Below, in pieces: positions 1 through 11,610 of a stretch of 64,000 nucleotides of DNA (the first letter of the stretch is position 1; each line of letters opens with the position of its first letter). This stretch comes from Phytoseiulus persimilis (taxonomy: Eukaryota > Arthropoda > Arachnida > Mesostigmata > Phytoseiidae), in NCBI GenBank assembly GCA_037576195.1, contig CM075102.1, forward strand, positions 11,594,001-11,658,000, written 5' to 3'. Under the pieces are notes generated by a model. That model worked only from the letters and a program-made list of their open reading frames with translations. It was not told the origin of the DNA and made no database searches. A program made the translations under genes and the position numbers.

Positions 1-479
1 CGCGGTGCGATACGTCGATCGCCCTAGCCGTTTTTCGACTCGGGTTTCCCCTTAGAAGATTCCCCCTTATTCCACTGGGGTTTCTTGGCTTCCACCCATT
101 CGCCTGCTATGAACTCTTTCCGATCTGCTGCTCCTCGCCGATCTGCGTAGGATTTGTGGCATTTTCGGCGCCGCTCCACCCGCTCCAGCGTTTCCGTTTC
201 GTTGTTCCCCTGACTTGTCTGATTGTAACGCGGTCTTGGCGTTGAAAGCGCAGTCCGGGTCGTCGCGGTTGAGTCGGTGGTGGAATCAGATTTCGAAGTG
301 GACTTTGAGATCAGGTACCGAGCAGGAACGGCAATGTCCCATGCGGACGCATTGAGGTGGTCGCCATTTGCGAAGGCGCCGAGTGAGTAAAAAAAAACAT
401 CCAAGAAAGATCTAAGAATGGGTACGGTTCGAGCGATCGCGATGGATTGCGGTGCTGCGGAAACAATGTAGGCGATCGA
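1..479. other. No supported gene
   Basis: A 216-codon frame on the minus strand covers most of this stretch, but it has no recognisable domain and a low-complexity Ser/Thr/Arg middle. The plus strand runs directly into decayed gypsy pol sequence, so this may be older, more degraded pol (reverse transcriptase/RNase H). I cannot see a motif that proves it. Confidence 0.4.
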
Positions 480-1640
480 CAGAGTCATACAAGACCTGCT
501 CGCGATTTTCAGGAAACCAGTGAAACAAAGAACGCTCAGGGAAAAGAATATTGTGGATGAATTCAAAGTCATACACAGGTTGCTGATTAAAGCCAAGGAG
601 GTACGAGATAGGGAGGGAGCGGTTCGATCATTGTAGAGGGCGTTCTTGGCTACAACAACGTTACGAAAATACATTATGGTTATCGCGCTCGAGAAAGCAG
701 GGCATTCCGGAATGAGAAAAATACTCGAATTGTTGAGGAGACACTACTGGTTTCCAGAATTGAGAGAGTACGCGAAGTTCCATCTGAGAAATTGCTCGAG
801 TCGTCAGTTTTACGAAGGAGCGTGTGGGAGGAAGGAAGGTCAATGTCACCCAATCAAGCCGGAAAGAAGGCCCTCTCAAAGAGTATTCATTGATCATGTC
901 GGCCCATTGCCGCCATCGAGCGGGAAACAGCATGTAATCGTGTTGGTCGATGGCTTGGCGAAGTTCGTCGTGGTTGAGGCGGTGGAATCAACAGACACTC
1001 AGGGCGTGATCAGATTCCTCGAGAAGACGTTTCTGCCATACGGAAATCCGAAGGTACTGGTATCGGACCAGGGTCAGCGTACAAAGCCGCGGATTTGGAG
1101 GAGTTTTTACGGCCAAGGGGAGTACGTCACGTACGAGTGTACCTAATCAACGTAGTATCGGGCTGTGTTAGCGAATGAATGAGGAGGCGGCGAGGTTGTT
1201 GAGGGCACTCAGCGAGGAAGAAGACAAAAGCGATTCGGCATCGATAGTCCCGGAGGTGCAGGCATTGATGTACAGAACGGTGGCGCGGGGAACGGGGGAA
1301 AGCACCGTTTGAGGCATCACATGGGTATCTTCCGAGGCTAGACAATTTCGCTCAGATAGTCGAGAGGATGCAGGACACGGTTTGGAGACCGGCGGGGCCA
1401 ATCCAGGAGTGAATAAGGGAGGTGATCAAAGAGAGTCAGGAAGAGTGTGCGAGAGAATGCGATAAGAAACGTGGACCGCATGCGATCATGTACAGAGTTG
1501 GAGATACAGTGTTGGTCTCGAGATTGCCAGCTCAGCCGGGGAAGCCGACAAAACTTCGAAAGAAGTTCAGAGGCCCGCTCGTTGTCACGGAAGCTCTACC
1601 GAATGACTCGTAAGGATAAGTACAACTAGGTGAGGAGAAA
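480..1640 (+). pseudogene. Decayed Ty3/gypsy-type retrotransposon pol (integrase) remnant
   Basis: The plus strand carries the landmarks of a retroelement integrase in the right order but in several broken frames. First comes an H2C2-type zinc-binding region around 660-810, with GHSGMRKILELLRRHYWFP followed by a Cys-containing CSSRQ. Next is the integrase core around 870-1,080, containing FIDHVGPLP and VLVSDQG. Near 1,307 is the motif APFEASHGYLPR, seen in gypsy integrases just before the C-terminal region. Finally, at 1,486-1,610, there is a GPY/F-type module with YRVGDTVLV and FRGPLVV. A stop at about 633-635, another after YECT at 1,144 and frame changes between 1,150 and 1,420 show that it is dead. 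No LTRs or flanking target duplications were found, so this is a fragment. Assignment to gypsy rather than BEL/Pao rests on the GPY/F-like tail and the spacing. Confidence 0.8.
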
Positions 1641-2289
1641 AGCTGTCAGTGTACGGCTCATTGCTCACAATTACGCTGGTATAACCCATCGGAGGACTAG
1701 GATACAGAGATTGTACCTCTCGATGACTGCCTACTTGGGATTGCCTACCCGATGTGCCGAAACCGATTGCAACAAAAACACGAAGAGCCGAGGAAAAATC
1801 CCGTAGGGCCGGGAACCTCTTCTCTCGTTCTGATAGTTAAGCGGATCCAGCTAAGCTTCTATGCACAGAACAGGGTCTGAGAGACTGCACTTGGATAGAC
1901 AAGGAGAGACCAGGTAAATCATGATAAGCTTTGGAACTGTACATCCAAACCGATGCCCGACTTGATCGCGAGCCGAGCTGGGTAGGTTACTGATCAATGA
2001 CATACCGGGTATGTGAAAGAAGCCACTTACGTCGAGGAAGTTCCTATCATTGGAATTTTCGCGAAGCGCCAGCAAGGTCGACCTTACTGGAGATCCTGTG
2101 CTTGACTCCAGAATTACACGACAGCAGTCTCTCCTGACCTGTGCATCGGGTGAAAACAGTAGCTTTTCTTCACCTTCCACGGATTCAAGAGACGTGACGA
2201 CAGAAGCTGGTATGATGTAGTCTCTTCTATGTTTAGGAGTTGCCGTGATAAAATCAGATTTCACACATTTATTTTCTGTTCCTTATTGC
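1641..2289. other. No gene recognised
   Basis: Contains a 137-codon minus-strand frame (1,851-2,264) with no recognisable domain, signal peptide or splice context. Probably decayed transposon sequence between two transposon remnants. Confidence 0.4.
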
Positions 2290-2590
2290 AGTCCACGAAG
2301 TGTTCGTTCTAACGAAATCTCAATCGGGAGCGATCAAGTCGGAAAAGTGCAAGCTCTGCACAACCGTCCGGGCAATACAGGCGAGGAAAGGCAGCCTCAC
2401 TGGATCGAAACACCACATCCGGTTTCACCGTGCTCACCGCGGTTTTCGAACTCGGGCGGAACTGTTGTCCGAGTTGATTGCGGTCGGCATGCCCTTCGCT
2501 AGGTGTGAATTGCGTTTTATGCGGAAGCTTTTCAGGTTGGCACACTTCGGGGAAATCTCAAGATTTTCGGCCACAAATTTTTTCGAGTAG
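2290..2590 (+). pseudogene. BED-finger / hAT-like transposase N-terminal fragment
   Basis: An open plus-strand frame encodes a C-x2-C pair (KCKLC) followed about 20 residues later by SLTGSKHHIRFH. This is the Cx2C...Hx3-5H spacing of a BED zinc finger. Immediately after it, ELIAVGMPFARCELRFMRKLF resembles the hAT segment where a 'PF..VE...F' motif follows the finger. Nothing of the catalytic core or C-terminal dimerisation region follows, and no terminal repeats were found, so it reads as a truncated relic. It is not obviously the same family as the hAT element at 34,144-35,856, whose N-terminal half is unrecognisable. An exapted BED protein exon is possible but less likely. Confidence 0.5.
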
Positions 2591-4312
2591 ACAGCCGAGA
2601 GGCTGGTGTATACTCTGGATGCCGAAAAATCGAGCCCGAAAAGCATGAAGCTGAGAGGCATGAAGTTGAAGAGCGCGAAGCCGAAAACCTCCTCTCCCAA
2701 CAGCGGAGCGGTCGGGACTGGTTTAGCGGGAAGGAATTGCACCTTCGTCATTCTCAGCCTACCTACTTCTTCTGCCTCGCTTACGTCCTCGCTGCTGCGC
2801 ATCTACGGTCCCTAGTTCGAACTGACTAAGGTGTAGCTGCTACAGGAAGCAATCTGCTGAACGCGAATCTTGAAGTTTCCGAGGTCAACTCGCTAGAACT
2901 GAAGAGGAACCTAACAGAAACGTCTGAAACTGAGTCGATACGAACGCAGGAACGCTCAGTCTGGGCCCATCAAACTCTTCGTTTGACTCGTTCGCTCCCT
3001 CCTCCGACTTCGCGAGTTTCCGAGAGGCCCGAAAAGATTGTAATCTCCTCTATTTCTCAGATTCCAGGTATGCTTCAATTTCTCTGATCATATCATCATA
3101 TCGGCAACAGATCAATAAACCAATTTGAACAGTGTAAGAAATGAAGGAAACCGAGACCAACCCGACAGATGGTGGCACGAGGAACCTTCTTCAATCTAAT
3201 GCTCTCGCTATTTCGGCAGTTCTCCACCATTCCCTCGGGTGAAACGCCTTCGGTCAACCGCTGAACGATCTCTTGGCGCAGCTCTTTGCTCAGATATAAA
3301 TATCGAGCATCGAGCTCGTGGCCTCAGTGTTCGGGGAAATGATTCATCTTTACAGCTCCATCGATGTTGATTGAAGCATTATTGGGTGCCGTATAGATAA
3401 TTCTGGTTCTCGCCCCTTCCCTCGTCCCCTCCCCCCTCCACTCGTCTCTCGCTTACCCAGCTTCTCCCGACATGGAGGGAGCGTGTTGTCTGACAGTACT
3501 CAGCAACAATAGTCGAGCATCAGGATCACGACAACGAACCTATGACACCAATACATGATGCGTGTTTTCCCTTTCTGACTCGCTGACCTGCGGTCTTTGA
3601 CAACGAACTTTGAGAACGTGGTCTGCTCCTCGCTTACTTTCCAGGCTTCGAACGCTTCCACCGAAGGGAATCGACCGGAGAACCTGGGAATCGAACAGGG
3701 AAGTTCAGAGCTGTTCATCGGTTTCGAGGTGGGATTCAGAGGTCTCGGAAACATAGAACATAGAAGGTGGAACGGGATTGAAAACTGGAGTCATTCGATG
3801 GAGCTCCTTTACGCACTGGGTCGACGGTAAATTTTGCTTCGCGTTGTAGTGATCCTGGAGACGGCTGAAATGTGGGAAACCGGTGCTGCGGCCTTTACTG
3901 CACGGAAACTTAACGATTAGACGTCTCTCGTCATCGTGGTAACGCTTCTTGGGTTCATGCAGGCCATTTTTCGTTCTCGCTTCCTGAGGAGCGAGTAAAC
4001 GAGAAACGAATATCTTCGGCTTCTCATTCCCATCCACGAATCGCGACAACCTTGTCTGAGCTGTTCTGAAGAACTCCAACACAACAAACGCTCCGTGGCC
4101 GCCGCGTCGGGTCGCGCTTCAACACCGCAAAGAATCTCTCCCGGCTGAAAAGGTCCATTTGTTTCGTGGAGATGGGAATCCTATAGGGAATCCATAAAGT
4201 TGTGGGAACCATTTGGGAAGTTCCCCGCGCACAAGAGCTGAATAGCTCCTGAGATCTCCATGATAATCCAGTATAATTTTTGTTTTATCTGAGAGAACGA
4301 TAGTTACGAATG
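2591..4312. other. No gene recognised
   Basis: Short frames on both strands (up to 125 codons at 3,705-4,082, minus) lack recognisable domains. A pyrimidine-rich C/T run lies near 3,410-3,450. No RNA gene, repeat array or terminal repeat was found. Confidence 0.4.
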
Positions 4313-4320
4313 CTTTAAAC

Positions 4321-4600
4321 CAGTGATTCTCAACCTTTCATTTTGCCGTGCATCCCCAAGCGCACGAGGGAACAACATACCTCCGCATCCATTATTGAAA
4401 TTTCAATGATGACATGAGGAACTAAGAAGAAATGATAACATGCCGGCGAAGGCTTTTCATTGACTTTTAAGGGTTCAAGTACAGAATTGAATTTGACACG
4501 ACAAGAATCAACGAAAATATCATCAGTGAGAACATTGTCCCATGCATGAAAATCTCCCATGCACCCTCGGGAACCCCCATGCACCCCGGGAGAATCACAG
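4321..4600. mobile_element. hAT-type MITE with perfect 8-bp target-site duplication
   Basis: The 280-bp element begins CAGTGATTCTCAACC and ends GAGAATCACAG, giving imperfect terminal inverted repeats C(A/T)GTGATTCTC. It is flanked on both sides by the identical octamer CTTTAAAC (4,313-4,320 and 4,601-4,608), the 8-bp target duplication typical of hAT transposition. The CAGTG(A/G)TTCTCAA start matches the widespread Charlie/Zaphod-like hAT termini. The interior holds an 84-codon open frame on the minus strand but no transposase motif, so it is a non-autonomous element. The perfect duplication suggests a fairly recent insertion. Confidence 0.9.
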
Positions 4601-4608
4601 CTTTAAAC

Positions 4609-5445
4609 GGACAACGAGGTTCTGGGAATCAGGAATCAGGACCAGGACTCCTAATCGTCGCCACTCCCTCTGCGCCTGAAACTCTGACAGTTCCGCCGTT
4701 TACTTAAAACGCGGACTCGGGATTGATTTCCGTATTTCAACCATGGATAATCCGGTGCACCGAAGTGAGAACGAATACTGACAATTTAGAGAACTCCGGG
4801 TTGATCGAGCAGGCGGGTGATCCTTAGTCGTACACGGAGTTATCCCTTAAGTCGAGTAGTTTCATCGAATTCGGCGAAGGATGAGGTCAATCATATGAAG
4901 CGTTTCATAGCTTTCGAAGTCCGATGAGGATCCGCGGGGAATGATCTCGGGACAGATTCTAGACCATGAACAGTGGAAGAAGTCTGCGTAAATTGAGAGA
5001 TTCAGCGTTCTCCCACAAACGTACAATAAGGGGTAAACAAGTCATCCCGGAAACTACGGTGGATGGGAACCTCCTCGTTGCTTGTCCTCGTCGAAGTTTA
5101 CATGAATGCGACTGAGAATCAGTAACCGGAGAGCGGCAGCGATTCCGATGAAGTCATGTTTCAAGAAATGCAAATCACTCGGTAGCAATGTCGAGTGAAA
5201 TCGGCGAAAAGGCATCTGGTGTTGCCGCCACAATTTGAAAGGAGAGCTGCTACGCCGTTGTCTGTTGTCAGCTGTTGTGCCCCGTTCTTCTCAAATAGCT
5301 GCTCAGTCTGAGGGCTCTCGCGACTGACACAGGCTATTTGGTTGCGTTTCCGACTCCTCGGACTCCAGGCTGGCTGTTGGTGGTCAGTCGATTCGATTCG
5401 AGTCCATATCTCCAAGTTTCCTAGGTGTCTGGATCTGTCCGTATC
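4609..5445. other. Upstream region of STUB1; no gene
   Basis: Contains a short run of GGAATCAGGA-like repeats near 4,622-4,645 and presumably the promoter and 5' leader of the STUB1 gene. No TATA box or other element can be assigned with confidence. Confidence 0.35.
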
Positions 5446-7122
5446 ATGAAAGGTTCCGGAGGCAAACAGCAAGTCAAGATGGAGATGATGACCGCCAATG
5501 AATTGCGTGAGCTGGGGAACAAACTTTTCTCTGTTCGCAAATTTGACGACGCCATCCAATGCTACTCCAGAGCCATCGTAAGTTGCGATTCCATCCCAAT
5601 CGTCACTGATATATCACGGCCTCACAGACTCAGGGCGGAGTCCCACAGTATCTCCTTCTGGGTCGAGCTGCGGAATATATGTAGTTGTCTGTGCGGACTG
5701 AGCTGACCCAGAACGACTTCTTTCGTGCGACATTTCCACCAGTTGACGGGATCGGCATCCGTCTCGAATCGGGAACGATCTTTTGGAATCTGCCGAAACC
5801 TTCCTCGATTGGAGTGCTCTATCGATTACTGTGTTTAGATCGGATCCGCCAGGTTTCGGTGAACTTGCCGTAGGGGGATTCGTTGTTTCTCTCTAACAAC
5901 ACGTCTGGTAGTCAAAGCTCGAGCGACTCAGCTCGTGTCAATCCATCGAGCCCATCCCGATACTGTCATCCAGCGCAGCCGCTGCTACGCTGTAGGTTCG
6001 ACGCAGATGAGCAGCTTCTGCTTATTTCCAGATAAAAAACCCTTCGGTACCTTTGTACTTCACCAACAGAGCCCTAACCTATATCAAGCTACACCAGTGG
6101 GAGCTGGCCGTTCAAGATTGCAGACGTGCAATCGACTTGGAAGCCACCAATGTCAAGGGCCAATTTTTCTTGGGTAGGTCAGACGACTCTTGCCATGTTC
6201 CCGCGTGGCTGCTGAGAAGGTTTCGCGTTACTGAGTGAAAGATTTTCACCGTTCAGGTCAAGCTCTACTGGAACTTGATTCCCTCGACGAGTCCATCGTG
6301 CACCTGCAGCGTGCTTCAGAGCTGGCCAAGGAGCAAAAAATGAACTACGGGGATGACATTGCGGTGCAGCTGAGGATAGCTCGGAAGAAAAGGTGGAATC
6401 TACAAGAGGATAAGAGAGTGCAACAGGAGATCGAACTGCAGAGTTACCTCAACCAGTTGATTCTGGCCGATTGCGACAATAAACTCCGGGAAGCTGAGAA
6501 GAATAAGGCGTCAGGTATGCATGCCAGGGATCGGGACTTTGACAGAAACCATGTTTGGAGTAGCCCGGTGCCAATCGAGCAAAGAGGATGTTCGCCATTG
6601 TTTGACACCAAGCAGGGTTTGGCAGCTCACATGAATAACTCCGAACATCTCACCGATACTATTCGGCGTCTCTCGTTTCCAGTTTCTGAACTCGGAGAAA
6701 TTCATGAGAAGCATGAAGCATACCTGGCAGAGGTCAATCAACTTTTCGCGAAACTCGACGACCGCCGCCGGAAACGTGAAGTTCCTGACTTCCTCTGCGG
6801 GAAGATATCTTTCGAAATCATGAACGAACCTGTTATCACGCCGTCTGGCATCACATACGACCGGAAAGATATAGAAGAGCACCTCCAAAGGGTCGGACAC
6901 TTCGATCCAGTCACAAGGACACCCTTGACTCAGGTGCGTATGAGCCCGCAACATAGGTGAAATCGCGCTCTGGGAGGGCTGTAAGAGTATGTGACTGGAT
7001 GTGAGCATATAGCAGATATCTGATGTCGCTTTTTTTTCCAGGATCAACTTATCCCAAATCTCGCTATGAAGGAAGTTGTAGATACGTTCGTAGGAGAGAA
7101 CCCATGGGTGCAGGACTTCTGA
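5446..7122 (+). CDS. STUB1: STUB1/CHIP, co-chaperone E3 ubiquitin ligase (5 exons)
   Basis: CHIP binds the C-terminal EEVD tails of Hsp70/Hsp90 through TPR repeats and ubiquitinates chaperone clients through a U-box, in the cytosol. Exons are 5446-5577, 6032-6173, 6257-6514, 6683-6933 and 7042-7122. All junctions are GT-AG with consistent phases, giving 287 residues (human 303). The N-terminal three TPRs include [18 protein letters not shown] and [11 protein letters not shown] charged helical linker follows (RIARKKRW onwards). The U-box is very conserved: [38 protein letters not shown] and DPVTRTPLT. The protein ends in WVQDF, matching the WVEDY end of vertebrate CHIP. The ATG at 5446 was chosen because the first TPR begins about 18 residues later; no better upstream Met is in frame. 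The only odd feature is a shorter acidic linker between the helical hairpin and the U-box. Confidence 0.97.
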
Positions 7123-9100
7123 AGCTATTGATCGTCCTTCGAGGTCCTAGTTGTACATTGCTCGTACTTGAATATATAGAGAGAAGTGTATCGAGAACGG
7201 CGGGATAAAGAGTGCTTGCGCTCCCGGTTCCATTGTAAACACAGCGCTACTTTACCCAACTCACAGTGGGGTAATTCGCTCTCGACGTCGTATCGTGCTC
7301 TCCGTTTGTTCTCTCAGTTGCTGTTTGTATTATATCGATCGCAGATCAGGCGGTCTCCGACGAAAATAAAGCTGAGGTGATGTTTTCATGAGAGCCGGGA
7401 TCAGAGCATTCGGTGAACTGAATCTCCGAGAATTTGGTCCCAAAGATGGGTGGTTGAGGATGTGGCGCCTAAAACCCTCATGTGACCTCGAATCTTCCCA
7501 TGCAGTTGAAGTGTTTATTGGGGTATTGAGGAGGCACCGGCCGCATCGGTGACAGCTGCGTGGCATTTTCTCGACCACTTGCCCTCCATCGAGCCCTAAA
7601 ATTCCCCGGCCGGGAGGAACACCGCACTACGGCGTTCATCGCCATGCTCGCAAGCAACGCACATTTGCACAAGGTCCAGACCATTTGCATGAATAACTCA
7701 TGGGGGTGCACAAAATCATGTTTCTCTGCAGAGGTTATGTTCAACTCGTGACTGTTATCACGGTGACAAGTCTCACTAGGCTTACTCGAAGATCATATCC
7801 TTTCGTTCCTCCCTCGGGGAGTTTCATGAGTATTCCGAGCACCATCGAGATTCCATGCTCATCAGAGGATGCGAGCTCTCACATGTTCCGACGGATGACG
7901 GTTTTTCTACTGAGCTTGATCGGAAGATCCTCGATCCGCCGCACGCTCCGGAATGAGATGTATCAGAAAACGCACAAGCTTCCCAGACTCAGAATCACGG
8001 ATCAGGGAGCCGTTCGTAAATTTTCCGGTTTTTCACCGAGTCGGAATGTGCTTCTGTGCGTCTCATCGATTTGGGTGATCTCAATGGCCCCGGAGTTAAA
8101 TCAGACGCAGGAAAAGTAGAACTCGAAACGTTTTCATAAAACTTCTCTCGGATTCTCTCCTTCAGAATGATGTCGAAGCTTGTCGATCGGGGTGTCTGGC
8201 TTCGACGTCCATCACCGCGTAGCTCCCGAATCCACGACGATGCATTCTTCGAATTCTACTCTGATTGATCCTGCACTGCTAGCCGGAAGTGTCCTCGAGA
8301 AACAATCTAGGGTGTCCAACGTTAGGTATGCACATTAGCGGCGGAATACGGATTCTGACACTACACTACAAGCCGAAGCATCACTGGTTTAGGAATGCAG
8401 TGTGATCCGCACTATTCGATCACATCGGTGTTCGGCATTCCCGCTCAGCGAACTCGGTCTCCGGCGAGGAAGCGGAAGGAGGATCTCTACGAAGCGAAAC
8501 CACGAGCCGAGTCTGTCAGAACAACAACAGACATCATGGGAGATACGCGTAAGAGAGAATTATCTCTCGCTGAAAAAGGTCTCATGTCCGAGATTCCATT
8601 ACGGGCCTCGGTGAGCTGGAAGTATGTAAGGACCGAGTCCGGCCCTCTGATCAATGACCTCTAACACCTCACTGTTCTGTCACCTGAACTTCTTTTTTTT
8701 CATAGAACGCAATCATGATAATTCATGTCATCATTTTGATCGATCAGAACTTATCGGTCCTATCCACCCAGCGGTGGCCGACCGCACGACGAGAGCAGTG
8801 AGCATTGCGATGATGGGGGTCTGTGAGGAGTATAGAAGCCAGGATCGTTCAAAAAAACTCGAATAACGGGAATAATGCGATCGATGAGGCCGATCTCCGA
8901 GGAAACACGTCCATCTCCGCGAAGTTCCCGCATATCAGCGATACATGGACTCAAGGAGGGAAGTAGGGGAGAAACGCACCCAAGGAATGGTCCTCGTTGA
9001 AACGGAATGCATACTTGTAGAAGAGTCTTGACTCTAAGGTATTTATTTCTCATGACCTTTTGATATATTTCCATTCGCACGTAGAACTGGTATCCGGAAT
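7123..9100. other. Gene-free interval between STUB1 and the sarcoglycan gene
   Basis: Several frames of 80-139 codons (for example 7,700-8,119, plus) show no recognisable domains and overlap frames on the opposite strand. This should contain the 3' ends of both flanking, convergent genes. I see no tRNA, tandem repeat or transposon termini. Confidence 0.4.
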
Positions 9101-11610
9101 TCATTTCGGGTTCTCGATATCGTTCGAAAAAAGACACATCGAGGTTCCCGCGATCCCACTTAGCAATGCGAGGCATATCATGAATGGAATGAGCAATGCC
9201 ACGAATATATCCTTCGTTGTCGTTTTCCGAGGCAGCTTGTCCAGGACCGGACCGTTGAATGGCGGCAGCGATGTGATTTCGTACACTTCCAAGTCGATGT
9301 CATCAGGATCGATCACGCGTTTCTGAATGAGGGTAGCGCTGTGGTAGTTTCGCTCGAAACTGACTCCTGCGGATCCGAATGAGTCCGAGCTCATTGATTT
9401 CAAGCGTCTAGGCCAGGGGAGCACAAAATCGGCCCGCGGCGCCTATCCAATTTCTCGGCGCACGGAGCCCGACATTGAGAAAATTGTGAATCAGAAGCAA
9501 GCAAATGAGTCCCATGGATTCAGAGATCGACTCAAATTGGGTTTTCTTTCCGGAAATTACTTCATGAGTTGCTTGAGAAATGGTATGATAACAGGTCAAG
9601 TTTCACACCGGCAATGCTCGGAGTTTTCGACCATTTCGGCTCTCAAATGGGCTTATTTAAGCCGCTTTGGTGGCTGGCGAACACAGGATATCCCAATCGC
9701 TTGTACCCTGAAACCCCTCAGATAACGGACCCTCCGTTTCGGAAAATTATCCCCCAAGAGACCGTCGCCGGTAGTAATGAGTTCCACCATGGTTTGGGTC
9801 GGATCGCACCCAGATTGGAATAGTGTACAACCTCGATTACTCCAACTCTTCGATACGGAAAACGGTTGAAATAATCAAATGTGGAAATGGTCGGGATTGA
9901 ACCAATCGAGGTCGTACTGTAATCAAAAATCTCCTCCGGCCGCGGAAAAGACTCGTAGAGCAACGGGTCGATATAGCTCTGAATCAATGCAATCATATTG
10001 CGGCCCGCCGGAAGCCCTGAGTTCACAAAAAGGCCCCCGGGGTTCTCAAAGTTGTGCACCCATGCTTTGAGGATACTCACCGCGTGGAGGCAGAACCCAC
10101 ACCAATCGGGAGCCAACCCGATTTCCCGAAATCTCCATTCCACTGAGGTCCTGATTTTCAACGAAGCGTTCATCAGTATATTCTCACATCCAGCTGGAGC
10201 CATCATGTATTTATCATTCGCGATCAGTCGAAGAGTCCCTACCTCTTGTAATTCTTTGGACAAGGAATCCGATTCCTGAGCTGCCCGACCTCAACCTCGA
10301 GGCCTCGAAGCTCGCTTGAAAAATTCTCGTCCGCCGCGAATCGAACAATGAAACTGCAGAGAGAATTCGTTATAAGAATGGAGCTCATCAGGAAGACTGG
10401 AATCAAGCTCATCGGAGCGTCCGATTCGATGACTGACCCTTCTTTATCACGGGGGTCGATCGGCCTCCTGCCACCGACATCGAGCACGGAAGCAATTTTG
10501 CTGGCATACACTCCATTCTTGGCGTTCCATAAAGTCTGTTGGAGGGCAAGCGGGTAAGAATAACAGTCTCCATCAGGAACGAAGGAAAGGACCATTTGAA
10601 TGACAGTGTTGACCTCAAAAGATAAACCGACTATCGATAAGGACCTGCATCACCGTCTCGAGCTTCTGCAGGATGTCTTTGCCGAAAATATCCTCAACAT
10701 TATAGTTCATGAACTTCATTTCGACCTCGAAGTTTGCGGCGGGTTTGCGACACGACTGAACCTGAAGTATTGAATCTATAGAATGGAGTCATTCACATTT
10801 GGCTCGCAAATGATCCGACGCAGATCGCACGATTCTATCACAAACATCAATAAGCTAAAGCAAGTTACATTCAACTGAAGCCTGTAGTCCGTTGACTCGA
10901 ATGTTCCTTGGTCCGTCGTGATTATCTGCGGAGGAAAGAGAATAAAGATCCATCGACACTCCGTTTTGACTGGGGTACGATGCAATTCGACCTCATATAG
11001 CGCAGCTTTGAATAGCTACTAGCGGATATCGGATGAGGCTCATTCAGGCGGAATATGGTGCCTCGGAGCGTGTTCCTCATGATCACCTGGAGGTCGACAG
11101 TCTCGCTGGTCGGATAGCTCCCATATAGAAGCAAGTCGCGCTTGTGTGGTCTTATGAAGTTCCATCGCGGCAAGTCTGGAAATCCAACTACGGAGCCTGA
11201 GTGCTCGACCGCATGTGTTACTGTGGGAACGAAGAAAACCTTAACACTGCCGCTCTTCGACTCAGAACTGGAAAAGATCAAACCACCCTAAGGAACTCCG
11301 ACAAGCTTATGGGTGGTTGAATAATGTAATCAATCGAAACTCACTAGAATCGTTCAATCCAATCAAGTTCAAGAGGTACACCTGACCGGCGCAGACATCG
11401 ACTTTCTTTGTGCCGACTCCTGAACTGTCTCTGAGATCGACGTCGATCACTGAAACGATCGGATCAGAATCCAGAAATGATCACACTATGAACCGCCATA
11501 TCCCAGGCTGATTGGAACCGGCTCGATGATTTACCTTCGAGACTGCAACTGACATGGGGGAACAGAAGAGGCACGGAGAAGCAAAGCAGGTACTCCCGGA
11601 ACGTTATCAT
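9101..11610 (-). CDS. SGCE: Alpha/epsilon-sarcoglycan homologue (10 exons)
   Basis: Sarcoglycans are single-pass components of the dystrophin-associated glycoprotein complex at the plasma membrane. Exons in coding order, all GT-AG and phase-consistent: 11535-11610, 11345-11449, 11087-11220, 10869-10925, 10645-10761, 10438-10535, 10243-10353, 10081-10150, 9832-9978 and 9101-9322. Total 378 residues (human epsilon about 437). Exon 1 encodes a hydrophobic signal peptide from the Met at 11610. Diagnostic matches to the family: VVGFPDLPRW (family MGYPDRPGW), LLLYGSYPTSE (VLYGSPTAE), TTDQGTFESTDYRLQLN (the ITAYNRRTFETARHNL region), FMNYNVEDIF (IKNMNVEEML), IASVLDVGGRRPI (ITSALDRGGRVPL) and the conserved DWC. 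One transmembrane segment (FVALLIPFMICLALL) precedes a cytoplasmic tail of only about 15-20 residues, much shorter than in vertebrates. Family assignment is firm; alpha versus epsilon cannot be resolved. The exon 9 junctions are least certain. Confidence 0.88.

Noticed and set aside
24-674. 216-codon minus-strand frame as a gene
   Set aside because: No domain, low-complexity centre, and it overlaps the start of the plus-strand gypsy pol remnant.
3705-4082. 125-codon minus-strand frame upstream of STUB1
   Set aside because: No recognisable domain, and overlapping frames on the other strand are similarly long. No support beyond openness.
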